Source: Ceratopteris richardii
Lineage: Eukaryota; Streptophyta; Polypodiopsida; Polypodiales; Pteridaceae
Length of the DNA stretch: 64,000 bases
Assembly: GCA_020310875.1 (NCBI GenBank)
Contig: CM035408.1
Location: 144,312,407 to 144,376,406 of the forward strand
Reading direction: 5' to 3'
The translations under genes and the position numbers were made by a program. The notes under the pieces were generated by a model. That model worked only from the letters and a program-made list of their open reading frames with translations, had not been told where the DNA came from and ran no database searches. Of this stretch, positions 30,117 to 41,714 are shown one piece after another; position 1 is the first letter of the stretch; each line of letters begins with the position of its first letter.

Positions 30117-31017
30117 ATTAGCAAGCCTAAGTGCTTGGCTAATCATTCATGACTACACATTATTTTATCTCTTCATAAGAAGGAACTTCATGTGAACCTA
30201 TGCTAGTCATTTTGGGCATAGTTACTTTGGATAAATGTAAAAGCAAGGAGAATAAGGAATCTCATGAAGTTAGGGAGATGAACCCATGACTCATGTGGTA
30301 GGAAGAATCAATTCAAATCATCCCTAAAATGTAGGAACACTTTTAAGTGAGGGAAAATTCAAAATTCAAACTCTTCACATGTGTATAAATACACACACTT
30401 TTAGTCATGGGATAAGAGAGCCATTCTAAGAAGCATTGAGCTTCTTCAATAGGCATACATTGAGCACATCTCATGTATGAGTAGTCCATTACACTTCCCT
30501 TGTATCATATTTTCATTAGCATATACATTGCTACTTGCATATCAATTTTTCATCACATTTGGTTCAGAGAATCTCGAGATATGAATCATAGAAGATGATT
30601 ATGTATGCACACCTTCTAGATCATGAAATGTTGGGATGACCCCCTTGACTTGTTAAAATCATTTCTCAGTTTATAGTGTGGCTAAATTGATGAAATAACT
30701 TTCTTTAGTTAGCTAAACACTCCAATTAGATGTGTGAAAAATCTCTTTGGTCGATTCATACCAAATTGTGAGCTCTGAGCAAATTACTGAGCACTTGTAT
30801 TCCCAAAATAGAAGGTTTCTTCACATTTCTAGTACATGCAAGTTACCTGTTTTGATGCAAAACTTTTGGGAATGATGATTCAAAGCACATAGTGTTTCCA
30901 AATGCATTACCTGTGAAGCTGAAGGAGTCTATTAATGATCACTAGAGCTAACTTGGTAGGTGTAGAGCACGTTTTGTGCAACACCAGCTCATCTCTGGAA
31001 CCTACCTATCCAGCTCC
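30117..31017. other. AT-rich DNA without recognisable gene
   Basis: No supported coding frame, LTR pair or terminal repeat seen. Confidence 0.6.
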
Positions 31018-33060
31018 TCACAGTACCATGTCATCTATTTCTTCCATGTTTGAACCATCATTGTGATCTACATCTAAATCATGATCACTCCATGAATCAT
31101 TTATTAAACTTTCATGAGTTTGAAATTCTCCAAAAGTTTGTTGTGCTACTGTAGAAGCTATCTTGGTTGGAGCATGTAACAAATGCATATTACAAAAAAC
31201 GTATGCCGAATCATTGGCACATGATACTCTTAAGATATTTCTTCGTTTTGAATGAAGAAAATCATATGCACTCCAATTATTTTCACAACTACCACTCAAA
31301 GTTGTTACTAAAAGAACTCTCATAGCTATATGTTGTGACTCCATTGCTTCACCTCCGTACTTCTTCCACCATATAAGAGGTGGATGATTTTGAATTGCTT
31401 GAATGTGCCATAAATTTCCAAAACATCCTTCTCGATTTACATAACCTAATCTCTAGTGGAATGCATCTCAACCATCTATACCTAAAAGTTTGAAATTTGC
31501 CATGACTTCTTTGTTTAATGCTTGATCATTGAGTTGAAATGCTGGATCTAAGATGAATGCTATTCCATGTAAATGAGTATGCATTCGCATCCATCTTTTC
31601 TTCGCTAATGATACAATCTATGTTTTTTCTTGTAATAAAAATTGATTAAATTCTTTCACTTTTTGAATAGGCTCTAACATAATCCAATAAAGTTTTCCTA
31701 TCAAACTTATCAATAGCAACAATTTGTAAAAGTTCCACAAAAAGTTTAATGATACCGATGATTCTTTTATGATTATGTCAAAACTTTTGTGATTGTATTA
31801 GAGACATACACTTTGAAGCCACAACTCGATAAGACAGATACTTCTCTAGCCATGCCTCCCATTTTCGATCACCAATCATTTCTACAAGAGCTGGCTTGAC
31901 TTCCAATAATCCACTGAGCACAATATAGGCAATTGCAAATCGTGTAGGAGAAAAGATATATAGTGCTTTATTGGGAAATTTTGAACGAAAGAGCGAATAT
32001 GAAAATTGATGCTCTTTAATAAATTTGACCACATGATTTGCATCTAATAAACTTTTTTCAATGAAAGATAATCCACCTATATCTTTCAATAATAGATTTA
32101 GTGTATGAGTTATGCATGGAATCCAAGTAATGCCTTCATGCTTGTTTTGAATTGCAATTCTAGCACTTCAAAAATTAGATGCATTATCACTCATTATCGT
32201 AGTCACATTCTTTGGACCACCCATGCATGATATAGCATGTTCATATATTTCTACAAGAAAAGCTGAACTTTTCTCTTTAAGAGAAGTATCAACAACTTCC
32301 AAAAACATGGTTCCCTTTGGACATATAACCATGACATTAATCAATGGTTTCTTCTGACAACTTGTCCATCTATCCAATGCTATTGTGCATCCATACATGG
32401 GTAAATAATCAAGCACTGATCCCTTTAAAATAGCTTCACTACTTTTCTTCACTTTATCTACATACTCTATTTGAGTTTTATTGTAATCTGGCATGGTGAA
32501 TCCTTTCCATGCAACTGACATCAAAGCATCTTTGAAAATAGGATTATGAATAACATTGAAAGGAATCTCACATGCTAAAAATGCTTGAGTCCATTTAAGA
32601 TGAAGCGCAAGAGAATCTTGCTTTTCAAAAGCTATATGTATTGTTTACTATGATTTAGTACAAACAAAGCATGGTGAGACATTATTAGATCCATCGTTTT
32701 TACTACATTCATGGGGTCTACTCTTTCCTTACAGTGTTGGAGAAAATGGAGTACATATGACTTGATTATTCTCAAAAATATTTTGTGACACTTGAGTAGA
32801 AATATCATGAGAATCCTCTCTTGCCATTGATGCATCTACTTGTTCTTGCTCTACAAATGGACTACTTCGAAAGTGTTTTGAACTCATGCTTTTAAATCTT
32901 TTTGATATGCTACCTTGAGATTTACATTTGTTTGCATAACTTGCAAAGTGGACCCCTATATCATTGTGTGGATTAGAGCATCATGTCACATTACTACATG
33001 TACCAAAAAGATGATTGTTTATCTGAGTTGCATTTCCTACATAACGGCCCATAATGCTTG
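31018..33060 (-). pseudogene. hAT-superfamily transposase (DUF659 / hATC type), decayed
   Basis: Near 33000-32930 a degenerate BED-type zinc-finger start (PLCKLCKQ) is visible. At 32600-32168 comes the DUF659-like core: IPFNVIHNPIFKDAL, GCTIALDRWTSCQKKPLINV and TTIMSDNASNF. At 32089-31778 an ANHVVKFIKEHQFSYSLFRS region follows. At 31344-31018 is the C-terminal dimerisation domain with SGSCENNWSAYDFLHSKRRN. The enzyme would excise and insert hAT DNA in the nucleus. Stops (one just after SDNASNF) and at least one frameshift inactivate it. Terminal inverted repeats were not identified. Confidence 0.85.
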
Positions 33061-33199
33061 CTTTATCAAGACTTTATATCTACAAGAACACAACATATAT
33101 CAATATCAAATAAGATATACATTCCACAAAATATATATCGTCAAATATATACAAACTACTCTGAATCTCTCTTAAAGTTTTTACATCTATTAATCTATG

Positions 33200-34440
33200 T
33201 ATTTACATTTTCTATCTATTAAATTTCTCAATCATACATGCACATACTATTGTGAAGTAAGAATCAATGTCAAGTCAGAGAATCACAATAGATTTGAATT
33301 CTCAATCATACACACACATACAATTACACATACCATTGTGAAGCAAGAAGTCAGGCAATTACAATAAATTTATTTCTTATGAATCATACACACACACACA
33401 ATTACACATTCTATTGTGAAGTAAGAATCCATGTTGATTCAAACAATTAAATTATATTTTATTTCTCAATCATACACACATATATAGTTACACAGACTAT
33501 TGTGAAGTAAGAATCACTATTGCATCAAACAATCACAATAGGTTTTAATTCTCAATCATATACACACATACTATTACACATACTATTGTAAAGTAAGAAT
33601 CAATGTCGACTCTTGATTCAATCAATTACAATAGATTTTAATTCTCAATCATACACAAATATACAATTACACATACCATTGTGAAATAAGAATCAATGTT
33701 GAGTCAAAAAATTACAATAGATTTTAATTCTCATCATACATCGACATATAATTACACATACTATTGTTAAGTAACAATCATTCTTGAGTTAAACAATCAC
33801 AATAGATTTTAATTCTCAATCATACACACACATGAATTTACACATATTATTGTGAAATAAGATTCAATGTTGAGTCAGACAATCACAATATATTTTAAAT
33901 TCTCAATCATATGCACATACACTTACCCATACTATCATGAAGTAAGAATCAATGTTGAGTCCAATAATCACAATTGATTTGCATTCACAATATACACTCA
34001 TATGCACATACACATGCTATTGGATGAAACTTTGTTGGATCCATTTACAATTCAAGGTTCTGAGAAGGTGTTAATAAGTCTACAAGCCAAAGCCATCTAG
34101 AGACCTAGAAACTTTTGATTCAATTATTAACACCTTCTCAACCCTTGAATTATAAAAAAGAAGATAAAACCTTTTCCAACACATAGAATAGTTTTTAATT
34201 CAAAATCATACACACACCAACACATGCGCATACACAATCACATTAGATTTTCACTCACAATCATATGACATACATGCACATACACATACACATTCTATTG
34301 TGAAGTAAGAATCAATATTGATCAAACAATCACAATACACTTTTACTCACAACCATACACACACATACACATACTATTGTGAAGTAACAATCAATGTTGA
34401 GTCAAACAATCATAATAGTTTTAACTCACAAACAAAAATA
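33200..34440. repeat. ~84-bp tandem repeat; each unit can form a hairpin
   Basis: Units start near 33248, 33331, 33411, 33499, 33583, 33677, 33762, 33847 and 33931, then 34290 and 34374. Each contains CTATTGTGAAGTAAGAATCA, ~20 bases, then AATCACAATAG, so CTATTGTGA pairs with TCACAATAG. A CACACACATACAATTACACA linker separates units. Degenerate, non-coding. A separate foldback interrupts the array at 34030-34185. Confidence 0.88.
34030..34185. repeat. Small foldback (MITE-like) inside the 84-bp array
   Basis: The left arm AATTCAAGG..GAGAAGGTGTTAATAA pairs with TTATTAACACCTTCTCA..CCTTGAATT. Outer ends TGTTGGA and TCCAACA also pair. About 150 bp, non-coding. Confidence 0.65.
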
Positions 34441-34449
34441 TTTTCCTTA

Positions 34450-34860
34450 ACTATTTTAATACTAAAATACTAAATGTTTTAAAGAAGATCTTATACCTTA
34501 TTCTTTGTACGACACTATAAGTTCGTAAAAAAAAAGTAACTCTTATGAGAAATGACTCTAAGCCTATTCTTTTATAAAACAATATTGGACCAAATTATTT
34601 TCAATCGAAACAATATTCGACCGATAACTTTTCAATCAAAATAGTTTTTAATTGAAACGTTTTCAATCGAAAGGGCTTTCGATTGAAAATCTGTTGAATT
34701 GCCATGCAAAAAGTATTTGCTCCTATCCAAATAAGCTGATGTGGCACCAAATAATTTGGTCGAATAATAAGGGTTTAATGTAAACTTCCATAATTATTGA
34801 TGAATAAAAAAATTGTTGAATAATGAATAATGCAACATAGCACAAGAGGAGAAGGAAATT
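34450..34860. other. AT-rich spacer with TTCAATCGAAA motifs
   Basis: Repeated TTTCAATCGAAA and GATTGAAA motifs (34596-34700) and GAATAATGAATAAT motifs. A comparable block occurs at 37200-37420, on the other side of the copia fragment, so the two may be parts of one interrupted repeat. Confidence 0.5.
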
Positions 34861-36300
34861 TTGAACACATGGTGTGCAAAGGATGCTTTGGCAAGGTCAG
34901 ACATTCTAAAATTTATCTTTGATTTCTTAATTCCACATATTAAGAGTTATAAGACATCACAAGAGACCTCGAATGCTCTCGAAGCATTCTTCTCTTCAAG
35001 AACTAAGGGAAGGAAGAACCAACTATGGATGGAGTTCACATCTCTCAAGAAGCATCCGAAGCAAAGTGTCATCAATTTTCTCACAAAGATGAAGGATTGC
35101 TAGTCAGTTAGGAAGCACTGGAGACATCATAGATAAGGAACAAATTGTGATATAAGTCATCAATGGTATCAAATTAGATGACAACTAGGAAGCATTCACC
35201 AATGCTATGGACTTGTACATGGATATCAAGGTGCCAGATTTCAACACACGCATTGGACAAATCTTCACTCATGAAGCCAAACATATGGAGAATGGTGATA
35301 CACAAAAAGGCAAGCAATCCTATACCCTTTGCACAGATGAAATTAAGAATAAAAATGTCAAGGGAAAAGGCAAGAAATTTGAAGAGGAAACAAGTACCTC
35401 CCAAGCTAATTTTGTAGGTAGAGATAGAAGTGAAGAGAAAGAGGTAGATGTAGTAAGCAAGGCAAGGGGAGATCTCAAAGATCCTAACCTTGTGCCATAT
35501 GTGGATTAACAACCACACCATTGAGCATTGTTTCAAGAACCCAAAGAACCATAGAGGAAGAGGCTACAACAACGGAGGACATGGAGCTCCTAGAGGTAGA
35601 TACCAAAACTCTTATGGATATAACAACAACAACCACTACAACACCAATTACCAAGGTGTCTACAAAGGAAGAAGGGACCATAAAAATACATTGATGATCA
35701 ATCTCAAGAGGATTCACTTTTGCTCATGAACATGGCAATGAAAGGAGGTAAATTAGATGAGCATGTGTTCTATGTTGACTATGGATGTTTAAATCGTGTT
35801 AGAGAGGATGTAACATTACTTTCTGATTTAGAAGACCCAAAAAATAAGCATGAGGTCCAAACAAGAGATGATACAAGTCATTTTGTGGAGAAGATTGGAA
35901 ATGTGAAGACATATAATGGTAACATGATTTTTTTGAGCAGAGTTCTCTATGTACCTAGCATTACTAAGCACTTGATAAGTGTAGGTCAGATTGTGGAGAA
36001 AGGATTTCATATGAGGTTCTCAATGTATGGAGCCATGTAGAGGATCCATGCCAAGGATTCAAGAAGATATTTAAAGGAGAAAAGATAGGTAGATTGTTCA
36101 CCTTTGAACTCCAAGACACTAGGACCATAACATTATTCAGTTATGGAGCTCAAACCCTATCAGATTTAGAGGTTTTGCATAAAAGATTGGCTCACATTGG
36201 AGATAAAGCCCAAAAACAAATCAGTTGAGGTCAAGGTGTACTTGGACTACCTAACATTTCAAAGCAACATATGATCTACAAATGCATTGCATGTCAAGTT
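34861..36300 (+). pseudogene. Copia gag-protease-preintegrase fragment
   Basis: Gag is seen at 34861-35103 (KSYKTSQETSNALEAFFSSR, LWMEFTSLKKHPKQSV) and 35178-35500. A zinc-knuckle-like block lies at 35490-35530 (CHMWINNHTIEHC), then a Gly/Asn/Tyr-rich tail. The protease region at 35765 reads FYVDYGCLNR, where the active-site D-S/T-G is D-Y-G. IKKHLISVGQIVEKGF-like and LHKRLAHIGDKA (pre-integrase) follow, and the sequence stops at CIACQV near 36300. Integrase core and RT are missing. Several stops. Confidence 0.82.
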
Positions 36301-36529
36301 GATATTAGAACTTTAAAAACTAATCTAATTCATAAAATAAATAATAAAAAGTAAGTCTCATAGGTAAAATGATAGATACTTAAATACATTTTAAGTACAC
36401 ATATAAATGGATACGTCAGTAAGTTTATGGATGGATAAATCAATAGTATGTGTAGAGAAATGATAGAAATATGGATAGGTAGTTAGATAAGTATATTTAT
36501 AATTAAATAGAAAGTACAATTATAATCTT

Positions 36530-36910
36530 GAAGTGAATCTATGTAACTACTAAGAATGTAAGAGTCAAAGAATCACACTTTCATAATAGTTCATATAGAC
36601 TCACTATACTATGTATGAGTCTTGTCACATGAGTGTATATAACTATTGTGATAGTAAGAGTCAAAGAATTAAACATTCACAATAGTTTCTATACACCTTG
36701 TGACCTACACTGTAATTATGCTCACAAGAATCTAAGTGAGTATTGTGAGAGTAAGAGTCAAAGAATAAGACAATCACAATAGTCCCTATACACTCCCTAT
36801 ACTATTGAGAGAGTAGGAATCGAGGTGGCAATTCAAAAAATCTCAATAGATCTATTGCTCATTCCTATACTATTGTGAGAGTGAAAATCAATGTAGTGAG
36901 TTAGACAATC
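36530..36910. repeat. Second hairpin-type tandem array (~105-bp units)
   Basis: Four to five units with ACTATTGTGA-GAGTAAGAGTCAAAGAAT ... ATCACAATAGT, closely related to the 33.2-34.4-kb array but with a different spacer (CTATACACTCCCTATACTATT). Confidence 0.8.
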
Positions 36911-37390
36911 ATTGTAGTGGTTTATTTTAAATTTTATTAATGAACATATACAAGTAAGAAATTCTTTTGTGAGTCAAAAATGTATACTATTAAAAACATA
37001 AAACTAATTATATAAATACAAATAATAATATGTAAGAGATGCATATGCGAATCATACAATATGCATGATACAATAAACATAACAATAAAATAGGCAATAA
37101 AAAAAATAGAGCAATACCTGAATGGTATGGTGAGGAAAGGGCTCTATGAATGGTATGGTAGTAATAGAGCTCTATGAACTTGCAAACAAGCACATGTAGA
37201 ACGGGCTTTTCAATCGAATGAAAAAATATATATCTTTTTTCTTAGAAACACCTTTTCGATCGAAATCACTTTCCATCTAAAAAAATTTTGTTCGAAAGCA
37301 CTTTTGATCAAAAATGCATCTGTGTCCAATTCTTATTCGTGATTTATTCAACAATCCATGAATAAAACAAAAGTATTCAATATTTTTCCA

Positions 37391-37582
37391 TTATTCAATC
37401 GAATAAATGCAACTTAGCTCTTGTGTTGCTTGTCCTTTGGTCCTTAGCATAGGCATCAACTCATCTCCAAAGATGTATCCATAAAGATTTCTTCCTTGGA
37501 GGTATGCTTCCATCCTTAAGGACCATGCTGAGTAATTTCTTTGATCCAATTTATCAATTGAAGAACAGAATCCATTATCCAT
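37391..37582 (-). pseudogene. Copia gag N-terminal fragment, opposite orientation
   Basis: Reads KLDQRNYSAWSLRMEAYLQG, then NLYGYIFGDELMP and TKGQATQELS. This is the start of a copia gag whose continuation appears to be the plus-strand fragment at 34861 (both ends abut an ATGCAAC..TAGC..CAAGAG-like phrase). The orientation is reversed, pointing to an inversion. Confidence 0.65.
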
Positions 37583-38600
37583 AGTGTCTAAACTATGATG
37601 ATGCTCCGATATCCATGTGAGGAGTGATAATAGTGTAGAGATGCAAGGGTCTTGGCAAAAACATGCTTGAGACCAGCCTATTTCTCACTTGGAATCTTTA
37701 ATAGACTTCCTAAGCTTGGAATGTATGTAGTAATATGATCATAGTATCTTGCATCATTGATCTCAAAATTTTGAGTCAAGACAGACAACTTTCAAAATAT
37801 GCACATGCAGAGAAAACCTTCTATTTATGGAAGAAGGCTCTCATAAAAATACTTACAACTCATAACTTGCTAAGAATCGAATTGAATCCTTTTGCACAAC
37901 TTCAAATAGGAAGATAGGTGAGCTAACACAACTTATTTCATGAATTTAGAGTGATTATATTGTGAGATAGATATTTAAGAAGTCAAGGGGATGATCCCAA
38001 CTTTTTACGAAGTAGATGTGCATGTACAATACATAGAGATATGATCATATCTTTGCATACTCGCTCTAATGGCTAAAATATTTTGTAGACACACTTATAA
38101 GAGTGTTAGCCTCATGATCCAATTGATGGATAAGTGAATAAGGCCATAATACGACTTCAACAACTTAGAGAATTCGATAAACTTTGAGAATTACACAATA
38201 GCAATGGAGTAGCTAGAAATAATGATAAAACTTGATCTATATGTATTGATAAGTGAAGTCCAGTGCATGGAGGTTGGAGAACTCCAACAGCTTCAAGTTA
38301 AGTACAACACACTCAAACATGAGTGAAAGAAGCGATGGTATCTTGCAACTAAATAGGTAATGTATAAGTACATTCTTTGAAAGTGATGTTTGATAGATCT
38401 CACCTAATATTCTCCCTACTTGTAGGAGTCCATTTGAATTTGAATTCAAATGGAAGTTGTGGGTTTTGGCTTTCATTGCATTCATGAGATTCTCTCTTTA
38501 TAAAACCTTTTACAAGTGGATACGAATGTGATAACTTTTAACCTTAGAAATGAACTAAGAGTTCATATGTGTACACATGTCTACACTCATAGTGGTGCAA
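37583..38600. other. AT-rich DNA without recognisable gene
   Basis: Only short open frames without family features. Confidence 0.55.
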
Positions 38601-38611
38601 TGAAGTCCAAG

Positions 38612-38940
38612 GTTTATGGCCGAGCATTTAGGCTTTCCATATCCACCAAGAGGTTGGGCCTTTTGCCTCTCAAGGCTGAGAGTGTGGGTTCAATCCTTGT
38701 GGGATGCGAGCAAACACCGATTGGATGGTGAGATGCTAAAACTAGCTCTTTTGATGGATGGTTGGGCTTTTTGGATACACAATTCAAATATGTTTTTTTT
38801 ATGGCCTTAGGGTCATTCCTTCCCAATCTCTATCTTAACGAGCCTTCGGGCTTTGTAATAGAGTAGTTGCTAGGCATCTAACCCTTATTTTGTGGGACTC
38901 AAAGTCCCATGGGTACTATGTGAAATGACCTTCTTCAAGT
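38612..38940 (+). mobile_element. tRNA-derived SINE-like unit (candidate)
   Basis: ATGGCCGAGCATTTA (38616-38630) resembles an A box of Leu/Ser tRNAs. GGGTTCAATCC (38687-38697) is a near-perfect B box ~65 bp downstream, with a long variable-arm-like segment between. A unique body follows to ~38940. No A-tail or target duplication was found, so a tRNA-like relic is the alternative. Confidence 0.45.
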
Positions 38941-38943
38941 CGT

Positions 38944-39600
38944 TCATCCTGCATTTCTTTTGTAAGTTATGTGAAGATAGAGACAAAGAATATACTGCAA
39001 GAGCATAAAGCAAAAAGAATGGTGGAGGAGGCAAGGCATTACTTTTGGAAAGAGATAGAATCTGACTGGACTGGACTGCTTAGTACAAATGAAAAAGGTG
39101 TCGGAAGTTTCGTGTGATACAGAAAAAGTAGATGCAGAAATTCGACGTACTAAGCTAGTACGGCATGGTGGCTGTCGTAGACGTAGAACTTCGGCAATCC
39201 ATATAAATATTAGGACGTTTCTCCAGTGCACTTTCCGGATTATTCTGTTCTCGTTTCGAGTGCCCACTATTTTAGCATATTCCTAATCGTGCCCATTTTT
39301 TGTGAAGGGGTGTGTGTGACTACTGAGTGTAGTGTAGTGTTTGTAGTGGAAGCTCAGCGAAAGTGCGAACAATGTGTCCGTGCTTTGGTCTGATATCATA
39401 TGTTTCTCATGACTGATGATCACCGCAAAGTTGAACACAACTCGACAAAAAAAGTAACGCATTGAGTACTGAACTCTCGCGCGAGACAAAAGGTTCCAGC
39501 TTCCCGGTCTCTCTCTCCACGCGCAAACAGACCCACACACACTTAAACCTGTGTGTGTAGGTGCGCATGCACCTACATAAAACGCGCCGCTCACACACAC
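38944..39600. other. Unassigned, partly gene-like DNA
   Basis: Frames on both strands (minus 39267-38944; plus 39089-39286) lack recognisable domains. The composition is less AT-rich than the flanks. No function proposed. Confidence 0.4.
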
Positions 39601-39692
39601 ATGTACTCTCTCGTTTCTCTCTCTTTCCATATACGATTCAGCTCTCTCTCTCTCTCTCTCGTTTCTCTCTCTTTCCATATACGATTCAGCTC
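39601..39692. repeat. Tandem duplication of a CT-rich ~50-bp unit
   Basis: CTCTCGTTTCTCTCTCTTTC followed by CATATACGATTCAGCTC occurs twice in direct repeat, separated by a short (CT)n tract. Confidence 0.9.
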
Positions 39693-39789
39693 CAATGTAG
39701 AGTAGAACCGAACACGAGTTTGCCTTCGGTATGTATAGGGAATCAAATGCCATAGAGAGGTTTTGAAAAAGGAAGTTTGGCAATAGGCT

Positions 39790-39970
39790 ATTCTTTTTTG
39801 TTCGAGTTCACGTACTCTAGTGGTTGACTCTTTGAAACTATGAGAGGAAATCCTGAGTTGAAGTCTTGGCTAGACATGTTCATAAGATTTTCATAATGGG
39901 TGCCTCTACCTTACGAGGTTGGATGTGTGAGTGTGTATTTCCAATTCATTCTACTCTAAAAAAAAAGGCT
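39790..39970 (+). mobile_element. SINE-like unit with A-tail (candidate)
   Basis: TAGTGGTTGACTC (A-box-like) and GAGTTGAAGTC (B-box-like) lie ~45 bp apart, followed by ~110 bp and a TCTACTCT-A(10) tail at about 39948-39968. The layout fits a short plant SINE. The boxes are imperfect. Confidence 0.4.
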
Positions 39971-40071
39971 ACTCTTCCAAACTTTAATTAATAGAAAGAA
40001 TAATTATAGTGAATGGGTGTAGCACCCATGGACCCCTCGAATCTCACAAAGCAAGGGTTGTTTAAAACTTG

Positions 40072-41700
40072 CTAGAAAACATTACAAAGAAGGTTGATAA
40101 CTCTTTTGTCCTCTTCACGAGGGGCCCACTTGCTTTTAATATTATTGCTCTCGAGGAAAAACACTTTGTGATGCTTAAAAGGCAGGGGTTTCTTACAATT
40201 GGAAATTCTTTTTTCTAAAAGAAAAAGAGATTTTTCAAAGGACCATTCTTTAGAAGGGCTACCGAAGTTGGCGGCACAACTCTCCTTCCAAATCTTCCAA
40301 AGGGTCTCTCTTCTTATAGCATTCCATAGTGCTGAGGAACAACCGATCTTATCACCCAATCACACTTGTTTCCAGTTGATTTGTCCTTGTAGAAACATGA
40401 TTTTCCCAAGGGCACACCAGATGGACATTGACTTGGGGCAAGAAAAAGAAGAGGTGTCCCAAGTCCTCATTGCCATCAAGGCATCATTTACACCATGGAG
40501 AGTTTTTGTAATTTTTTAAGCTTTTAAATTGGTCCAAATTCTCTTATGGAGGATTTGCCACATCAGAATTGATTTTTTTACTTGGATGAGGTGATGCCAA
40601 AGGGATGGGAACTTAAGATCCCATCTAAAAGTCGACCAATCTAGACACCATCTCCCATTTAGCATGACATGAAGGTCCACATTATTCTTGAATCTCAGAA
40701 TTTTATCAAGACTATTGCCACTGATCCATCTAAGACCCTCAAGGTGAGGGGAGTCATACCCAATAAGGAGAGGAGTCCTTGAGCACTCAGAATCATTGAA
40801 TCTGCTCCACAATAAGCACCATTCTTCATAGTGCACCCAATCAATGTCCTCAAATCTAATCAAGTTGCATCTTTCTTGTTTCTGGAGATGTTTCTACAAG
40901 CGGAAACCTTAGTTCCAAAGCTTCCTAGATTGTTGGAGGTTCCAAGGATCAACACCTCTAATGCCCTTGATAGGGAACTAGATTGAGTCATTTTGCCTAA
41001 TATCGAAAGCCCATTTCCAATCTTCAGTGATCTTGACAAACTACTTCACCTTGTTCCAACTCTTCCATAGGGAGCAAGCTAAGTTGAAGCTTCTAAGAGT
41101 CACTTGATAGGGGGAGAATAAAAGAGTGAGAAGCTCAAGACCCTTTCACCCAGGAAGGCCTACAAATCTAAGAGTGCTATTATTTCTGAAAATCAATTTG
41201 GCCCAAGAGGCATCTCTGTTCCTTCAATTTAATTAACCATTTGCCCATTAGCTTATTGGAAATTGCTTCAATGTCTAGACTACCCAAACCACCTTGATCT
41301 TTATGGCTTATGCAAGTCGCCCATTGAATTTTCGGGACACCCCTTTTGTTATGATCTCCTATCGAGAGAAAGTTTCTAAAAATTCTTTCCAATTCGACAA
41401 TCCATTAGTCCTTCGATCTTTAGCAAGAGAGAAAGTAAATAATCAAAGAATGAAGGAATATGTTAACCACCATAGCTTGCCTTTTCAGGTTGATCTGCAT
41501 ACCTTTCTAGTATGTCAACTTGTTATGAAGCTTAGAAAGAACCCAATTCCATCATTGACTCATCAAAATGATAAATCCCATTGGAATACCTAACACGTAG
41601 AAGGTTTGTCCCCTAGGGATCATCTGACAGCCATGATCAACCAAAACTTGAGGTGTATGCCCATTGATAGCCTTGAAAGCCAATCTAGAGTGGTTTATGT
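40072..41700 (-). pseudogene. LINE2 connection and zf-RVT region
   Basis: Motifs parallel to LINE1: RIFRNFLSIGDHNKRGVPKI with QWATCISH (41392-41310); FPSLWHHLIQVKKSILMWQI (40600-40540); and WKIWKESCAANFGSPSKEW near 40300. Broken by stops. Confidence 0.82.
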
Positions 41701-41714
41701 CTAGCTCTCCATTG

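Noticed and set aside
38616..38697. A functional tRNA gene
   Set aside because: A and B boxes exist, but the acceptor stem, anticodon arm and CCA-proximal pairing do not fold as a tRNA by eye.
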